A stretch of DNA of 64,000 nt from Thiohalophilus sp. (GTDB lineage Bacteria > Pseudomonadota > Gammaproteobacteria > UBA6429 > Thiohalophilaceae), in contig NZ_JAXHLN010000003.1 of assembly GCF_034522235.1 (NCBI RefSeq), forward strand, positions 1 through 64,000. The letters are read 5' to 3'. This document shows positions 8,505 to 18,328 of the stretch, piece after piece. Numbering within the stretch: the stretch's first letter is position 1; each line of letters begins with the position of its first letter. A program made the position numbers and the translations under genes. The notes under the pieces are model-generated. The model was not told where the DNA came from. It was given only the letters and a program-made list of their open reading frames with translations, and made no database searches.

Positions 8505-10409
8505 TTATTCATCTTCCAGATAGGTATAGCCATTAAGCCCGGACTCAAGCTGGCGCAAATATTCTTCGCGTTCACTCTCAGCAAGCCCGGCCTGCGCCAC
8601 CTTGTTCTGGTAGCTTTCAAGCAGTGCTTGGGCACTGATATGCACATAATCGAGCACTGAATCCACCGTGTCGCCATAGAGCACCTGATCGACATGATAA
8701 CTGCCGTCCCCTAGAAGGGAGACATTGATCGAGTCGGTGTCGCCGAACAGGTTATGCATGTCCCCCAGTATCTCCTGATATGCACCGACCATGAATATCC
8801 CGATCAGGTAGGGTTCATTCGGTTTCAGATGGTGCAGCGGCAAGCTGCTCTCGACACCTTCGCCGTCGACGTAATAATCGATTCGGCCGTCCGAGTCACA
8901 GGTAATATCCTCGATCACCCCCCGGCGGGTCGGCTTTTCATCAAGCCGGTGCACTGGCACTACCGGAAAGATCTGATCAATGGCCCAGACATCGGGGATC
9001 GACTGAAACAGAGAAAAATTGGCGAAATACTTGTCCGCCAGCTTGTCATGCAGCTCGTCCAGTACCTCACGATGCACCCGGTTGCTGGCGGATAACAGTT
9101 CGTGCACGCGCTGACAGGTGACGTAATACAGCTCCTCGGCATAGGCACGTTGATCGAGTGCCAGTACGCCATGGGTATACATGCTTTGCGCTTCGCTCAG
9201 CCAGTGCTTGATATCATGATAGATCTCCATAGCGGAGCGGCTGGAGGTCTCGTTCTGGATCGCCTCGTAGCATTGCCACATATCCTGCAACACCAGCGGA
9301 TCGTCGCTTTGTGGGTCGAGCATGGCACTGGCGTCGGGGACCTGCTCGGTGTCGATAATATTGGTGATCAATACCGCATGATGCGCCGTCATCGCGCGCC
9401 CTGACTCGGTAAAGATAGCCGGATGTGCCAGGCCATGTTCCTCGCAGGCCTCCCACAGCACACGTACGATATTGTTGGCGTAGGACTGCACGCTGTAGTT
9501 CATGGAGCAAAAGCTGCGCGAGCGCGAACCTTCGTAATCGACCCCCAGTCCACCGCCGACATCCACACACCGAATGTTAATCCCCATGCGATGCAGCTCG
9601 ACAAAATAGCGCGCGCATTCGAGCATGCCGCGCTGGATATCCCGGATGTTGGCGATCTGCGAGCCGAGATGAAAATGCAGCATCTGCAGGCTGTCACTTA
9701 TGCCGGCCTCGCGCAGCCGCTCGATCACCCAGATCACCTGCGCGGCGGAAAGGCCGAACTTGGCTTTTTCGCCGCCGGTGTTCTGCCATTTGCCGGCACC
9801 GATGGAAGCCAGCCGCACCCGCACACCGAGTAACGGCTCAATACCCAGCGCCTGCGACTCGCTGATCACCAGCTCCAGCTCAGACACTTTTTCGATCACG
9901 ATATAGACCTGATGTCCGAGCTTGCGGCCGATCAAAGCCAGCCGGATATATTCGCGATCCTTGTAACCGTTGCAGACGATCACCCCGCCCGGGCGGGACA
10001 ATCCCAGCACCGCCATCAACTCCGGCTTGCTGCCGGCCTCCAGCCCGACCCGTTCCTGGCCGTGCTCGACCATTTGCCGGATCACGCTGGCCTGCTGATT
10101 GACCTTGACCGGATAGACCGCGGTGTACTGACCGCGATAGGCATCACTGGCCATGGCCTCGTGGAAACTCTGACAGAGGGTATCCAGACGATTGTTCAGG
10201 ATATCGGTAAAACGGACCACGATCGGCAGGGTCACGTTATGTTCGCGTACGGCGTCGGCGGCCAGCTGATAGAGATCGATTCCCGGATTCTGTGCCTGAC
10301 GATCAGGATGGGCCAGCATATGCCCCTGCTCGTCGATCCCGAAGTAACCTTCTCCCCAGTAGGCCACGCTGTAGGTGGCAAGCGCCTGTTGTATGCTCCA
10401 GTCTGACAT
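8505..10409 (-). CDS. speA: Biosynthetic arginine decarboxylase
   Basis: A 634-residue PLP-dependent fold III decarboxylase converting arginine to agmatine, first step of the agmatine route to putrescine. Length matches biosynthetic SpeA. Seen: MSDWSIQQALATYSVAYWGEGYFGI at the N-terminus in part, the PLP-lysine region YPVKVNQQ near residue 97-104, the glycine-rich phosphate-binding DVGGGLGVDYEGS, and the C-terminal QALLESY helix. The ATG at 10409 with AGGTGATC before it is chosen over the upstream frame extension. It diverges from speE with 89 bases between starts; no speB, aguA/B or speD is in the window, so the pathway is completed elsewhere. Confidence 0.95.
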   Translation of the reverse strand: MSDWSIQQALATYSVAYWGEGYFGIDEQGHMLAHPDRQAQNPGIDLYQLAADAVREHNVTLPIVVRFTDILNNRLDTLCQSFHEAMASDAYRGQYTAVYPVKVNQQASVIRQMVEHGQERVGLEAGSKPELMAVLGLSRPGGVIVCNGYKDREYIRLALIGRKLGHQVYIVIEKVSELELVISESQALGIEPLLGVRVRLASIGAGKWQNTGGEKAKFGLSAAQVIWVIERLREAGISDSLQMLHFHLGSQIANIRDIQRGMLECARYFVELHRMGINIRCVDVGGGLGVDYEGSRSRSFCSMNYSVQSYANNIVRVLWEACEEHGLAHPAIFTESGRAMTAHHAVLITNIIDTEQVPDASAMLDPQSDDPLVLQDMWQCYEAIQNETSSRSAMEIYHDIKHWLSEAQSMYTHGVLALDQRAYAEELYYVTCQRVHELLSASNRVHREVLDELHDKLADKYFANFSLFQSIPDVWAIDQIFPVVPVHRLDEKPTRRGVIEDITCDSDGRIDYYVDGEGVESSLPLHHLKPNEPYLIGIFMVGAYQEILGDMHNLFGDTDSINVSLLGDGSYHVDQVLYGDTVDSVLDYVHISAQALLESYQNKVAQAGLAESEREEYLRQLESGLNGYTYLEDE

Positions 10410-10449
10410 GATCACCTGATGTTGTTTTATTCGGGGCCGGGGTTTCAAG

Positions 10450-10455
10450 TATAAT
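10450..10455 (+). promoter_or_regulatory. Consensus -10 element before speE
   Basis: A perfect TATAAT lies 44 bases before the speE start codon in the speA-speE divergent region. I do not see a convincing -35 hexamer at 17 bases, so only the -10 is called. Confidence 0.45.
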
Positions 10456-10498
10456 GGCAGTTTCCCTGCTCATGCCAAGCATTTTCCGGAGTGGTGTT

Positions 10499-11353
10499 AT
10501 GTTATCCGACACAGAATGGTTTACCGAGATCTGCGCTGAATCCGGCTCTGCCTTTTCTTTCAAAATAAAGGAAAAGCTGGCCGAGGTGCAGACCGGGTTT
10601 CAGAAAATCGAGATCTTCGAAACCGAGAAGTGGGGGCGGCTGATGGTCATCGATGGCTTTATCATGCTCACCGATCGGGACAACTTTCTGTATCACGAGA
10701 TGATGACCCACCCGGTGCTGTTTACCCACCCGGATCCCAAACGGGTGCTGGTGATCGGCGGCGGCGACTGCGGCACCTTGCGCGAAGTGCTGCAACATCC
10801 CGGTGTCAACAGCTGCGAACAGGTGGAGATCGACGAACAGGTCACCCGGTTATCTGAACAATACTTTCCTGACCTGTGCACCGCCAACGACGATCCGCGC
10901 GCCGCATTCCATTTTGTCGACGGCATTCAGTGGGTCAAGGATGCCGAAACCGCTTATTATGATGTGATCATCGTCGACAGCACCGATCCCATCGGCCCGG
11001 CCGAAGGCCTGTTTACCGAACAATTCTATCGCGATTGTCACCGCGCACTGGGGGCGGACGGCCTGCTGGTACAGCAGAGTGAATCCCCGCTGATCCATCA
11101 ACGCCTGTTAAAAGCGATGCATACCGCCATGGCCGATGCCGGCTTTACCCGTGTCAACACCCTTGGCTTCCCGCAGCCGGTCTACCCCAGCGGCTGGTGG
11201 AGCTGCACCCTGGCCGGCAAGGTCAAGGATCTGAGCCGCTTCCGCGAGCAGGATGCCGCACAGCGACCCTTCGAGACCCGTTATTACAACCCCGAGATTC
11301 ACCGGGCGGCCTTTGCCCTGCCGACCTTTCTGCAACAGCATCTTGGCATTTAA
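10499..11353 (+). CDS. speE: Polyamine aminopropyltransferase (spermidine synthase)
   Basis: A 284-residue Rossmann-fold aminopropyltransferase that moves the aminopropyl group of decarboxylated S-adenosylmethionine to putrescine. Recognisable elements are the N-terminal gate strand region with KIEIFET, the substrate-binding GGGDCG near residue 87 (usually GGGDGG), and the catalytic VDSTDPIGPAEGLF near 158. The frame opens 45 bases earlier, but CGGAGTG precedes the ATG at 10499. Divergent pairing with speA indicates one polyamine locus. Confidence 0.95.
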   Translation: MLSDTEWFTEICAESGSAFSFKIKEKLAEVQTGFQKIEIFETEKWGRLMVIDGFIMLTDRDNFLYHEMMTHPVLFTHPDPKRVLVIGGGDCGTLREVLQHPGVNSCEQVEIDEQVTRLSEQYFPDLCTANDDPRAAFHFVDGIQWVKDAETAYYDVIIVDSTDPIGPAEGLFTEQFYRDCHRALGADGLLVQQSESPLIHQRLLKAMHTAMADAGFTRVNTLGFPQPVYPSGWWSCTLAGKVKDLSRFREQDAAQRPFETRYYNPEIHRAAFALPTFLQQHLGI

Positions 11354-11559
11354 CTCCACACAACATTTACAGACAATACGGGTAACCCGCAACCTCCGGG
11401 GTTCACAGATAACTTTTTCGCCTGTTACACGATTTTGCCAGTTATCTGACGCCGGCTGATGACTTATCGACCAATTGTGGTGATTTAGTCACCATCTGCC
11501 CCTCTTCGGATACCCAATAATCCAGGTGCGGTAATCAGATTTGTGATTGCTCCCGGGTT

Positions 11560-11573
11560 TTGATCTCAGTCAA
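11560..11573 (+). promoter_or_regulatory. FNR/Dnr-type box upstream of nosR
   Basis: TTGATCTCAGTCAA differs from TTGATNNNNATCAA at one position. A TATGCT that could act as -10 lies at 11592-11597, putting the box centre about 38-41 bases before the inferred transcription start, the class II activation position. Denitrification clusters are commonly driven by FNR/Dnr/Nnr regulators; which one acts here is not visible. Confidence 0.6.
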
Positions 11574-11591
11574 GTGGAAAGAATCCTTGCG

Positions 11592-11611
11592 TATGCTACT
11601 TTTGTAGCATA
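11592..11611. repeat. Perfect 8-bp inverted repeat at the nosR promoter
   Basis: TATGCTAC and GTAGCATA surround TTTT. It overlaps the inferred -10 and start of transcription, so it may be an operator for a second regulator or a hairpin at the extreme 5' end of the mRNA. Confidence 0.55.
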
Positions 11612-11815
11612 TCAGACAGTCTGTGGCTTATATCAGACACCCCGGCTTTTCTGACGGGGCGTGTTTGGGTCCTGCGAGCAACATTGTTGCCTCTGATGAG
11701 TTCGTGCGCCGTCTGCGCACCGGATTGTTCTATACAACCTCGACGGTGGCTCGCCTTCTGTCTCCCGACACGGATTCAGCCGGCTGACCAGGATAAACAA
11801 GGTTCGCACAACCTG

Positions 11816-14047
11816 ATGACGCTCGGACAGATTCCTCAATACGACAACCTGATCCGCCGTGGGTTACTCTCGCTGGTAACCATCGCCCTGCTACTGATCT
11901 TGCCCCTTTCCGCCCTGGCGGGCTTTGATGACAAATATCCCCAGATACGGGACATGTTCCCCGAAGCGGATCGATTTGGCGAGCTGGAAGGCGAGCCGCC
12001 GGCCGCCGCCGTCTATAAAGACGACGAAGTCATCGGCTATGTTTTCGAGTCTTCCGACAGTGTCAAAATCCCCGCCTACTCCGGCAAGCCGGTCAATCTG
12101 CTCATCGGCATCGACATGCAAGGACTGATTACCGGTACCCGGGTTATCGAACATCACGAGCCGATACTGCTGGTCGGTATCCCAGAAGAATCTCTGGATC
12201 GCTTTGCCGATCAATACATCGGCCACTCGGTCACCGAGCGCATCAAGGTCGGCGGACGGGAACGCGAAGGCCGCACCCATGTCGATGCGATCACCGGCGC
12301 CACGGTCACGGTCATCGTTATCAACCGGACCATTTTGCGATCGGCACGCAAGGTGTCCGAATCCAGAGGCATTACCAGCCCGAGAAGAAGCGCTGCTCAC
12401 GAGCCGGCCAAAGTTCGCGAGGAGGTGTTCGAGCAGGCCGACTGGACCTACCTGACCGGCAACGGCGCCATCCGCCGGATGCTGCTGAGCAACGAGGATG
12501 TCGAGGAGGCTTTCAAGGGAACGGAAGCCGAAGACCGCGGTAACGTTAAAAGCATCTGTACCGCTGTGCCGACAGGCGAACGCTGCGATATCTTCATTGA
12601 TCTTTATTATACCTACCTGAACGCTCCCACCATCGGCCGCAACCTGCTGGGCGAGAGCCAGTACAACCGGCTGATGGCCGAACTCAAACCCAGCGAACAC
12701 GCCATCGCCGTCATGGCCAACGGCAACTATTCCTTCAAGGGTTCCGGTTATGTCCGGGGCGGGATTTTCGATCGCATCAACCTGGCCCAGGGCGATCAGC
12801 AGATCAGCTTCCGGGATCTCGATTACTATCGCCTGCAAGATGTCTATCTGGAAGGCGCGCCGGAACTGTCGGAAAAAGCCATCTTTATCATTCGCGATCA
12901 GTATGCCTTCGATCCGGGCGAGGAGTGGAGCATTTCACTGCTGGTGCGACGCGCCACCGGTCCGCTGGACAGCACCTTTACCGACTTTACCGCCAGTTAT
13001 GAGATCCCGCCCAAGTATGTCACCCAGCCGCCGCCGGCCGAGGCCGCCGAAGAAGAGCCCATGTGGGTGGAGGTCTGGTATGACCGGACCTTCCAGATTG
13101 TCATACTCGCCATCGGCCTGGTTGTCCTGACCCTTATCCTGTTCCTGCAAGACTGGCTGGTGCGTTATCCGCGGCTGGTGGGTTATCTGCGTACCGGCTT
13201 CCTGCTCTATACCCTGTTTGTCATCGGCTGGTACATGCTGGGGCAGCTGTCCATCGTCAATGTGCTGACCTTTGTCAGCTCATTGATCAGCGGCTTCAGC
13301 TGGGAGTCCTTCCTCATCGATCCGGTGATGTTCATTCTCTGGAGCTTTGTTGCCGTGACCCTGCTGCTGTGGGGCCGTGGGATCTATTGTGGCTGGCTCT
13401 GTCCTTTCGGTGCCCTGCAAAAGCTGGTCAATCAGGTCGCGGTCAAATTCAAGGTGCCGCAGTACAACTTTCCCAGCCTGGTACACGACCGTCTCTGGGC
13501 GGTGAAATACATCATCCTGCTGGCGCTGTTTGGCATCTCGCTGGGCTCCTTGAGCACGGCCGAATACTACGCCGAAGTCGAGCCCTTCAAGACCGCGATT
13601 ACCCTGCGCTTCGATCGCCAGTGGCCGTTCTTCCTGTACGCCTTCGGTCTGGTCGTGATATCCGCTTTCAACTGCAAGTTCTATTGCAAGTATCTGTGTC
13701 CGCTCGGCGCGGCACTGGCCGTACCCGCCCGTTTGCGGCTGTTCGACTGGCTGCGCCGGCGCAAGGAATGCGGCCACCCCTGCCAGATCTGCGCCAACGA
13801 ATGTGAAATCCAGGCGATTCATGACACCGGCGAGATCAACGTCAACGAATGTCACTTCTGTCTGGATTGCCAGGTCACCTATTGGGACAGCCATAAATGT
13901 CCGCCTCTGGTGGACAGACGCCGCAAGCATGAAAAGGCGGCCCGAACCCGTCAGCAAGCCCAGTGGATGGAAAAGGCTTCTGACACCCAAACCGGCATGA
14001 AGGCAGCCCCGCTGCCTGCCGGCAATACGAGCGAGAACGATAAGTAG
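11816..14047 (+). CDS. nosR: NosR, membrane flavo-iron-sulfur protein for N2O reduction
   Basis: A 743-residue polytopic protein needed for nosZ expression and for electron delivery to NosZ in vivo. Order: signal/anchor helix (residues ~20-35), periplasmic FMN-binding domain with the covalent flavin-attachment motif TGAT near residue 160, several membrane helices from about 420 to 640, and cytoplasmic iron-sulfur modules. These include CGWLCPFG near 525, CKYLCPLG near 624 and C-terminal clusters CGHPCQICANEC and CHFCLDC near 655-690. The frame is open from 11684 but the extra residues look non-coding; ATG 11816 gives a normal start. First gene of nosRZDFYL. Confidence 0.94.
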   Translation: MTLGQIPQYDNLIRRGLLSLVTIALLLILPLSALAGFDDKYPQIRDMFPEADRFGELEGEPPAAAVYKDDEVIGYVFESSDSVKIPAYSGKPVNLLIGIDMQGLITGTRVIEHHEPILLVGIPEESLDRFADQYIGHSVTERIKVGGREREGRTHVDAITGATVTVIVINRTILRSARKVSESRGITSPRRSAAHEPAKVREEVFEQADWTYLTGNGAIRRMLLSNEDVEEAFKGTEAEDRGNVKSICTAVPTGERCDIFIDLYYTYLNAPTIGRNLLGESQYNRLMAELKPSEHAIAVMANGNYSFKGSGYVRGGIFDRINLAQGDQQISFRDLDYYRLQDVYLEGAPELSEKAIFIIRDQYAFDPGEEWSISLLVRRATGPLDSTFTDFTASYEIPPKYVTQPPPAEAAEEEPMWVEVWYDRTFQIVILAIGLVVLTLILFLQDWLVRYPRLVGYLRTGFLLYTLFVIGWYMLGQLSIVNVLTFVSSLISGFSWESFLIDPVMFILWSFVAVTLLLWGRGIYCGWLCPFGALQKLVNQVAVKFKVPQYNFPSLVHDRLWAVKYIILLALFGISLGSLSTAEYYAEVEPFKTAITLRFDRQWPFFLYAFGLVVISAFNCKFYCKYLCPLGAALAVPARLRLFDWLRRRKECGHPCQICANECEIQAIHDTGEINVNECHFCLDCQVTYWDSHKCPPLVDRRRKHEKAARTRQQAQWMEKASDTQTGMKAAPLPAGNTSENDK

Positions 14048-14099
14048 TCCGGATTATCGTCACACTGGTTAAAACAACGCACCATTAAGGAGAGCTATC

Positions 14100-15962
14100 A
14101 TGAGTGATAAAGACAACGAACCCGGCGTATCCCGCCGTAACTTTCTCAAATCCACCGGTCTGGCCGGTGCCGCCGGGGTTGGTCTCGCCTCGGGTGTGCT
14201 GCCCTACAAGGTCTGGGCGGCCTCCGATGGCGACGGGCTGAAAGTCCATGTCGGCCCCGGGGAACTGGACGAATATTACGGTTTCTGGAGCGGCGGCCAG
14301 AGTGGCGAGGTCCGCGTGCTGGGGGTACCGTCCATGCGCGAGCTGATGCGGATCCCGGTATTCAACTACTGCGGTGCCACAGGTCACGGTCTGACCAATG
14401 AATCCAAACGGATTCTCGGTGACAACGCCCCTCTGAATGGCGACACCCACCATCCGCACATGAGCTTTACCGATGGCAAGCATGACGGGCGCTATGTGTT
14501 TATCAACGACAAGGCGAATACCCGGGTTGCCCGCATTCGCTGCGATATCATGAAAACCGACAAAATCGTCGAAGTGCCGAACGTCCAGGCCATGCATGGC
14601 ATGCGCCTGCAAAAGGTCCCCGAAACGAAATATGTCTTCGCCAATGCCGAGTTCCGGATCCCGCACCCCAACGACGGTCGCTTCTCCGACGACGACAGCA
14701 AGTACTACACCATGTTCAACGCGATCGACGCGGAAAAAATGGAAATGGCGTTTCAGGTCATTGTCGACGGGAACCTGGATAACACGGACGCCGACTATAA
14801 AGGCAAGTATGCCGCCTCGACCTGCTATAACAGCGAGGAAGGCTATACCCTGCAGGAAACAATGAAGAACGAGCGCGACTGGGTGGTGGTCTTCAACATC
14901 CCGCGCATCGAACAGGCGATCAAGGACGGGAATTACCAGACTCTGGGCGATGCCAAAGTCCCGGTGCTTGACGGTCGCGAGGGATCGAAACTGACCCGTT
15001 ATATCCCCGTTCCCAAAAGCCCACACGGCCTCAACACCTCGCCCGACGGCAAATACTTTGTTGCCAATGGCAAGCTTTCGCCCACTGTCACCCTGATCGA
15101 CATCGACAAACTGGACGATCTGTTTGCTGACAAGCTCAAGGACCCGCGTGACGCTGTCGCCGGTGAGCCCGAACTGGGACTGGGCCCGCTGCATACCGCC
15201 TTTGACGGACGCGGTAATGCCTATACCACCCTGTTTATCGACAGTCAGGTTGCCAAATGGAACATCGCCGATGCGGTCCGTTCCTATAACGGTGAAAATG
15301 TCAACTATATCCGCCAGAAGCTCGATGTCCATTACCAGCCGGGCCACAACCACACCAGCATGGGCGAATCCCGGGAGGCCGACGGCAAATGGCTGGTAGT
15401 CCTGTCCAAGTTCTCCAAGGACCGCTTCCTGCCCTGCGGGCCGCTGCACGCGGAAAACGACCAGCTCGTCGACATCTCCGGCGACGAGATGAAACTGGTC
15501 CATGACGGTCCTGCCTTTGCCGAGCCCCATGACTGCGAAGTGATACACCGCAGCAAGCTCAACACCAAAAAAATCTGGGATCGTAACGACCCCTATTTTG
15601 CCGAAACCGTCGCCATGGCCAAAAAGGATGGCATCACCCTTGAAAAAGACAACAAGATCATCCGTGACGGGAAAAAAGTCAGGATCTACATGACTTCCGT
15701 GGCACCGAACTATGGCATGAACGAGATGCGTGTCAAAAAAGGCGACGAGGTGACCATCACGATCACCAATCTCGACAAGATCGAGGATGTCAGTCACGGC
15801 TTCACCCTGGTCAATCACGGCATTGCGATGGAGGTCAGCCCGCAGCAGACATCATCCGTCACCTTTACGGCCGATAAACCCGGGGTATTCTGGTACTACT
15901 GCCAGTGGTTCTGCCATGCCCTGCATATGGAAATGCGCGGCCGTTTTATTGTCGAAACCTGA
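14100..15962 (+). CDS. nosZ: Nitrous-oxide reductase
   Basis: 620-residue periplasmic copper enzyme that reduces N2O to N2. It carries a TAT signal (SRRNFLK, residues 11-17), which with NosR marks the clade I type. The N-terminal seven-bladed propeller holds the CuZ histidines (for example HHPHMS and [11 protein letters not shown]), and the C-terminal cupredoxin domain has the CuA ligands in [12 protein letters not shown] near residues 601-612. Strong ribosome binding site AAGGAGAG precedes the ATG. It lies 52 bases after nosR and ends just before a strong terminator. Confidence 0.98.
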   Translation: MSDKDNEPGVSRRNFLKSTGLAGAAGVGLASGVLPYKVWAASDGDGLKVHVGPGELDEYYGFWSGGQSGEVRVLGVPSMRELMRIPVFNYCGATGHGLTNESKRILGDNAPLNGDTHHPHMSFTDGKHDGRYVFINDKANTRVARIRCDIMKTDKIVEVPNVQAMHGMRLQKVPETKYVFANAEFRIPHPNDGRFSDDDSKYYTMFNAIDAEKMEMAFQVIVDGNLDNTDADYKGKYAASTCYNSEEGYTLQETMKNERDWVVVFNIPRIEQAIKDGNYQTLGDAKVPVLDGREGSKLTRYIPVPKSPHGLNTSPDGKYFVANGKLSPTVTLIDIDKLDDLFADKLKDPRDAVAGEPELGLGPLHTAFDGRGNAYTTLFIDSQVAKWNIADAVRSYNGENVNYIRQKLDVHYQPGHNHTSMGESREADGKWLVVLSKFSKDRFLPCGPLHAENDQLVDISGDEMKLVHDGPAFAEPHDCEVIHRSKLNTKKIWDRNDPYFAETVAMAKKDGITLEKDNKIIRDGKKVRIYMTSVAPNYGMNEMRVKKGDEVTITITNLDKIEDVSHGFTLVNHGIAMEVSPQQTSSVTFTADKPGVFWYYCQWFCHALHMEMRGRFIVET

Positions 15963-15987
15963 GACAAGAACGATTCTCTGCTGATGT

Positions 15988-16034
15988 AAAGCCGCGCATC
16001 AACCCGTTACAAAACGGGTTGATGCGCGGCTTTT
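15988..16034 (+). terminator. Strong intrinsic terminator between nosZ and nosD
   Basis: A stem of about 20 bp (AAGCCGCGCATCAACCCGTT with its complement) closes a short loop and is followed by TTTT. It sits 26 bases after the nosZ stop codon, so nosDFYL would be read by partial readthrough or from its own promoter. Confidence 0.85.
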
Positions 16035-16091
16035 AACCTCATACCCTGTTACTTACACCATCCTAAACCGTATCTACCCAATTCACAGCTC

Positions 16092-17408
16092 ATGAGACTC
16101 ATCATGCCTTTCGTAGTTAAAAGCCTGCTTATAATACTGGCGATGATGATTCATAGTGCAACTTACGCGGCCACGTTACGGGTCAACCCCGAGACCCACA
16201 ATCTCGCCGAAGTCATCGATAATGTGAGCGATGGCGATACGATTTTACTCGAGGCCGGCGAATACCGGGCCAATCTGCTTATCGAAAAGCCACTGACCCT
16301 GCAGGGCCTGTCCGGCGCCATTATCGATGGTGGTGGTCACGGCGACGTGCTACGAATTCTATCAGCGGATGTGGCTGTCAAAAACCTTCGCCTGCGCAAC
16401 TCGGGGGCGAATCTGACCGACATGAACGCCGTGGTATTTATTGAAGATACCGCCTACCGAACCACGATCGAGGACAATAAGATCGAAAGCAGCGCATTCG
16501 GCATCTGGCTGCAAAACACCGAGGAGGCGATGATTGTAAACAATCGCATCCAGGGCGACCCGGCCATTCGTTCCCAGGATCGCGGCAACGGGATTCACCT
16601 TTTCAATACACGTCGCACAAAAGTTATCGGTAATACCATATGGAACACCCGTGATGGGATTTATATCGACACCAGCAACCACAACGTCCTTCGCGACAAC
16701 AATATGCACCATCTGCGTTATGGAATACACTACATGTATTCCTATCACAATGACATAATCGGAAATCGCACCCACAATACGCGAACCGGCTACGCGCTTA
16801 TGCAATCCAAATACCTTACCGTGACCGGTAATCGCACAGAGAATGACAAGAACTACGGGATTCTGATGAACTATATTCTCTACAGTACAATTTCAGATAA
16901 TCTTGTATCTGACATATCTCATGGGTCATCCACAGGCAAAGACAACAAAGCCATCCCCGGTGGCGAGGGCAAAGCGTTGTTTGTCTACAACTCACAACAC
17001 AATGAGATCCACAACAATACCTTTGCCAACAGTGGCATCGGCATTCATCTCACCGCCGGCTCCGTGAACAACCAGATCTACAACAACAACTTTATGAAAA
17101 ACAGAACCCAGGTCAAGTATGTCGCGACCAACACCCAGGAATGGTCGAAGGACGGCAGGGGCAATTACTGGACCGATTATCTGGGCTGGGATCTCGATGC
17201 GGACGGCGTTGGCGACCGGCCCTATCAGCCCAATGACGGGGTTGACCATGTTTTATGGAAATACCCTGCCGCCAAGATTCTGTTAAACAGCCCGGCCATT
17301 CAGACCCTGCGCTGGGTGCAGGAGCAGTTTCCCGTGCTGCGTCCGCCGGGTGTCAAGGACAGCTATCCACGAATGAATCCCGCTTCACTCTCCGAGGACC
17401 TGCAATGA
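16092..17408 (+). CDS. nosD: NosD, periplasmic copper-centre maturation protein
   Basis: 438-residue exported protein with a signal peptide (to about residue 27, ...ATYAA) followed by right-handed beta-helix (CASH-type) repeats rich in NNxI and GNxI turns. With NosFY it is needed to build the CuZ site of NosZ. ATG 16092 or 16104 could start translation; no good Shine-Dalgarno sequence is visible before either. Base composition in the middle (about 16600-17000) is more AT-rich than in neighbouring genes. The stop codon overlaps the nosF start. Confidence 0.93.
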   Translation: MRLIMPFVVKSLLIILAMMIHSATYAATLRVNPETHNLAEVIDNVSDGDTILLEAGEYRANLLIEKPLTLQGLSGAIIDGGGHGDVLRILSADVAVKNLRLRNSGANLTDMNAVVFIEDTAYRTTIEDNKIESSAFGIWLQNTEEAMIVNNRIQGDPAIRSQDRGNGIHLFNTRRTKVIGNTIWNTRDGIYIDTSNHNVLRDNNMHHLRYGIHYMYSYHNDIIGNRTHNTRTGYALMQSKYLTVTGNRTENDKNYGILMNYILYSTISDNLVSDISHGSSTGKDNKAIPGGEGKALFVYNSQHNEIHNNTFANSGIGIHLTAGSVNNQIYNNNFMKNRTQVKYVATNTQEWSKDGRGNYWTDYLGWDLDADGVGDRPYQPNDGVDHVLWKYPAAKILLNSPAIQTLRWVQEQFPVLRPPGVKDSYPRMNPASLSEDLQ

Positions 17409-18328
17409 GCGCCTGCATCGAACTGAACCGGGTTGGCAAAAGCTACGCCGGTGTCACCGCACTCGACGAACTGTCGCTGACCATCGAACGCGGCGAGATC
17501 GTCGGCCTGCTGGGTCACAACGGCGCCGGCAAAACCACCACCATCAAGCTGATCCTCGGTGTGATCGCGCCGACGCGCGGCAGCGTGACCGTTCTGGGTC
17601 ATTCGCCACGGGGCAACCAGAGCAAGTCCCTGCGCCTACAATGGGGTTATCTGCCTGAAAGCGTCGGCTTTTACGAGCAGCTGACCGGCCGGGAAGTGCT
17701 GGAATACTTTGCCCGTCTCAAACGGATCGATCGCGCCCGCACCCGGCAATTGCTCGAGCAGTTCAACCTCTCGTTTGCCGCCGATCGCCGGGTCAAAACC
17801 TATTCAAAAGGCATGCGCCAGCGACTGGGCCTGGCCCAGGCCCTGCTCAGCTCGCCAAAGCTGTTGTTGCTGGACGAGCCGACCGTCGGTCTGGATCCGA
17901 TCGCCACGCGGGATTTTTTCCTGATCCTGGATGAACTGCGCCGGCAGGGCACCACCATTGTGCTCTCCTCGCATGTGCTGCCCGGGATCGAACAATACGT
18001 GGATCGCGTCGCAATTCTCGATTCGGGCAACCTGCGTGCCTGGGGCACACTCGATGAGCTGCGAGACGAGGCGGCCCTGCCCCTGACGATCCGTGCCCGC
18101 GGCAACTGGCCCGACGGGTTTGATCCGGATCATTTACCCCGCTCCGGAATCAGCTCATACCAGTACTCGGACAATACCCTGACCCTGACCATCGAACGCG
18201 AGAGCAAACTGGCAATCATGCGCGAACTTCTGGCCGATAACCGAATTGAAGATATCGATGTGCAGGCCCCGTCGCTGGAGACGCTGTATACCTATTACAA
18301 CAACAAGGACAACAACGATCATGCATGA
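17405..18328 (+). CDS. nosF: NosF, ABC transporter ATPase for NosZ maturation
   Basis: 307-residue ABC ATPase with Walker A GHNGAGKTTT near residue 37, signature YSKGMRQRLG near 133 and Walker B LLLLDEPTVGLD near 153. It powers the NosDFY complex, which supplies the copper-sulfur site of NosZ. The ATG overlaps the nosD stop as ATGA, indicating translational coupling. The frame extends upstream inside nosD, but only the start at 17405 gives the expected N-terminus. Confidence 0.95.
   Translation: MSACIELNRVGKSYAGVTALDELSLTIERGEIVGLLGHNGAGKTTTIKLILGVIAPTRGSVTVLGHSPRGNQSKSLRLQWGYLPESVGFYEQLTGREVLEYFARLKRIDRARTRQLLEQFNLSFAADRRVKTYSKGMRQRLGLAQALLSSPKLLLLDEPTVGLDPIATRDFFLILDELRRQGTTIVLSSHVLPGIEQYVDRVAILDSGNLRAWGTLDELRDEAALPLTIRARGNWPDGFDPDHLPRSGISSYQYSDNTLTLTIERESKLAIMRELLADNRIEDIDVQAPSLETLYTYYNNKDNNDHA

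Larger units (their letters stand above)
11354..11815. other. nosR upstream region
   Basis: About 460 bases between speE and the chosen nosR start. It contains an inverted repeat TGGTGA-TTTAG-TCACCA near 11478-11494, an FNR-type box at 11560-11573 and a perfect inverted repeat at 11592-11611. The nosR reading frame is open from 11684, so part of this may be 5' leader or an N-terminal extension. Confidence 0.6.

Noticed and set aside
14085-15818. 577-codon minus-strand frame opposite nosZ
   Set aside because: GC-rich codon shadow of a confident gene; no recognisable domains.
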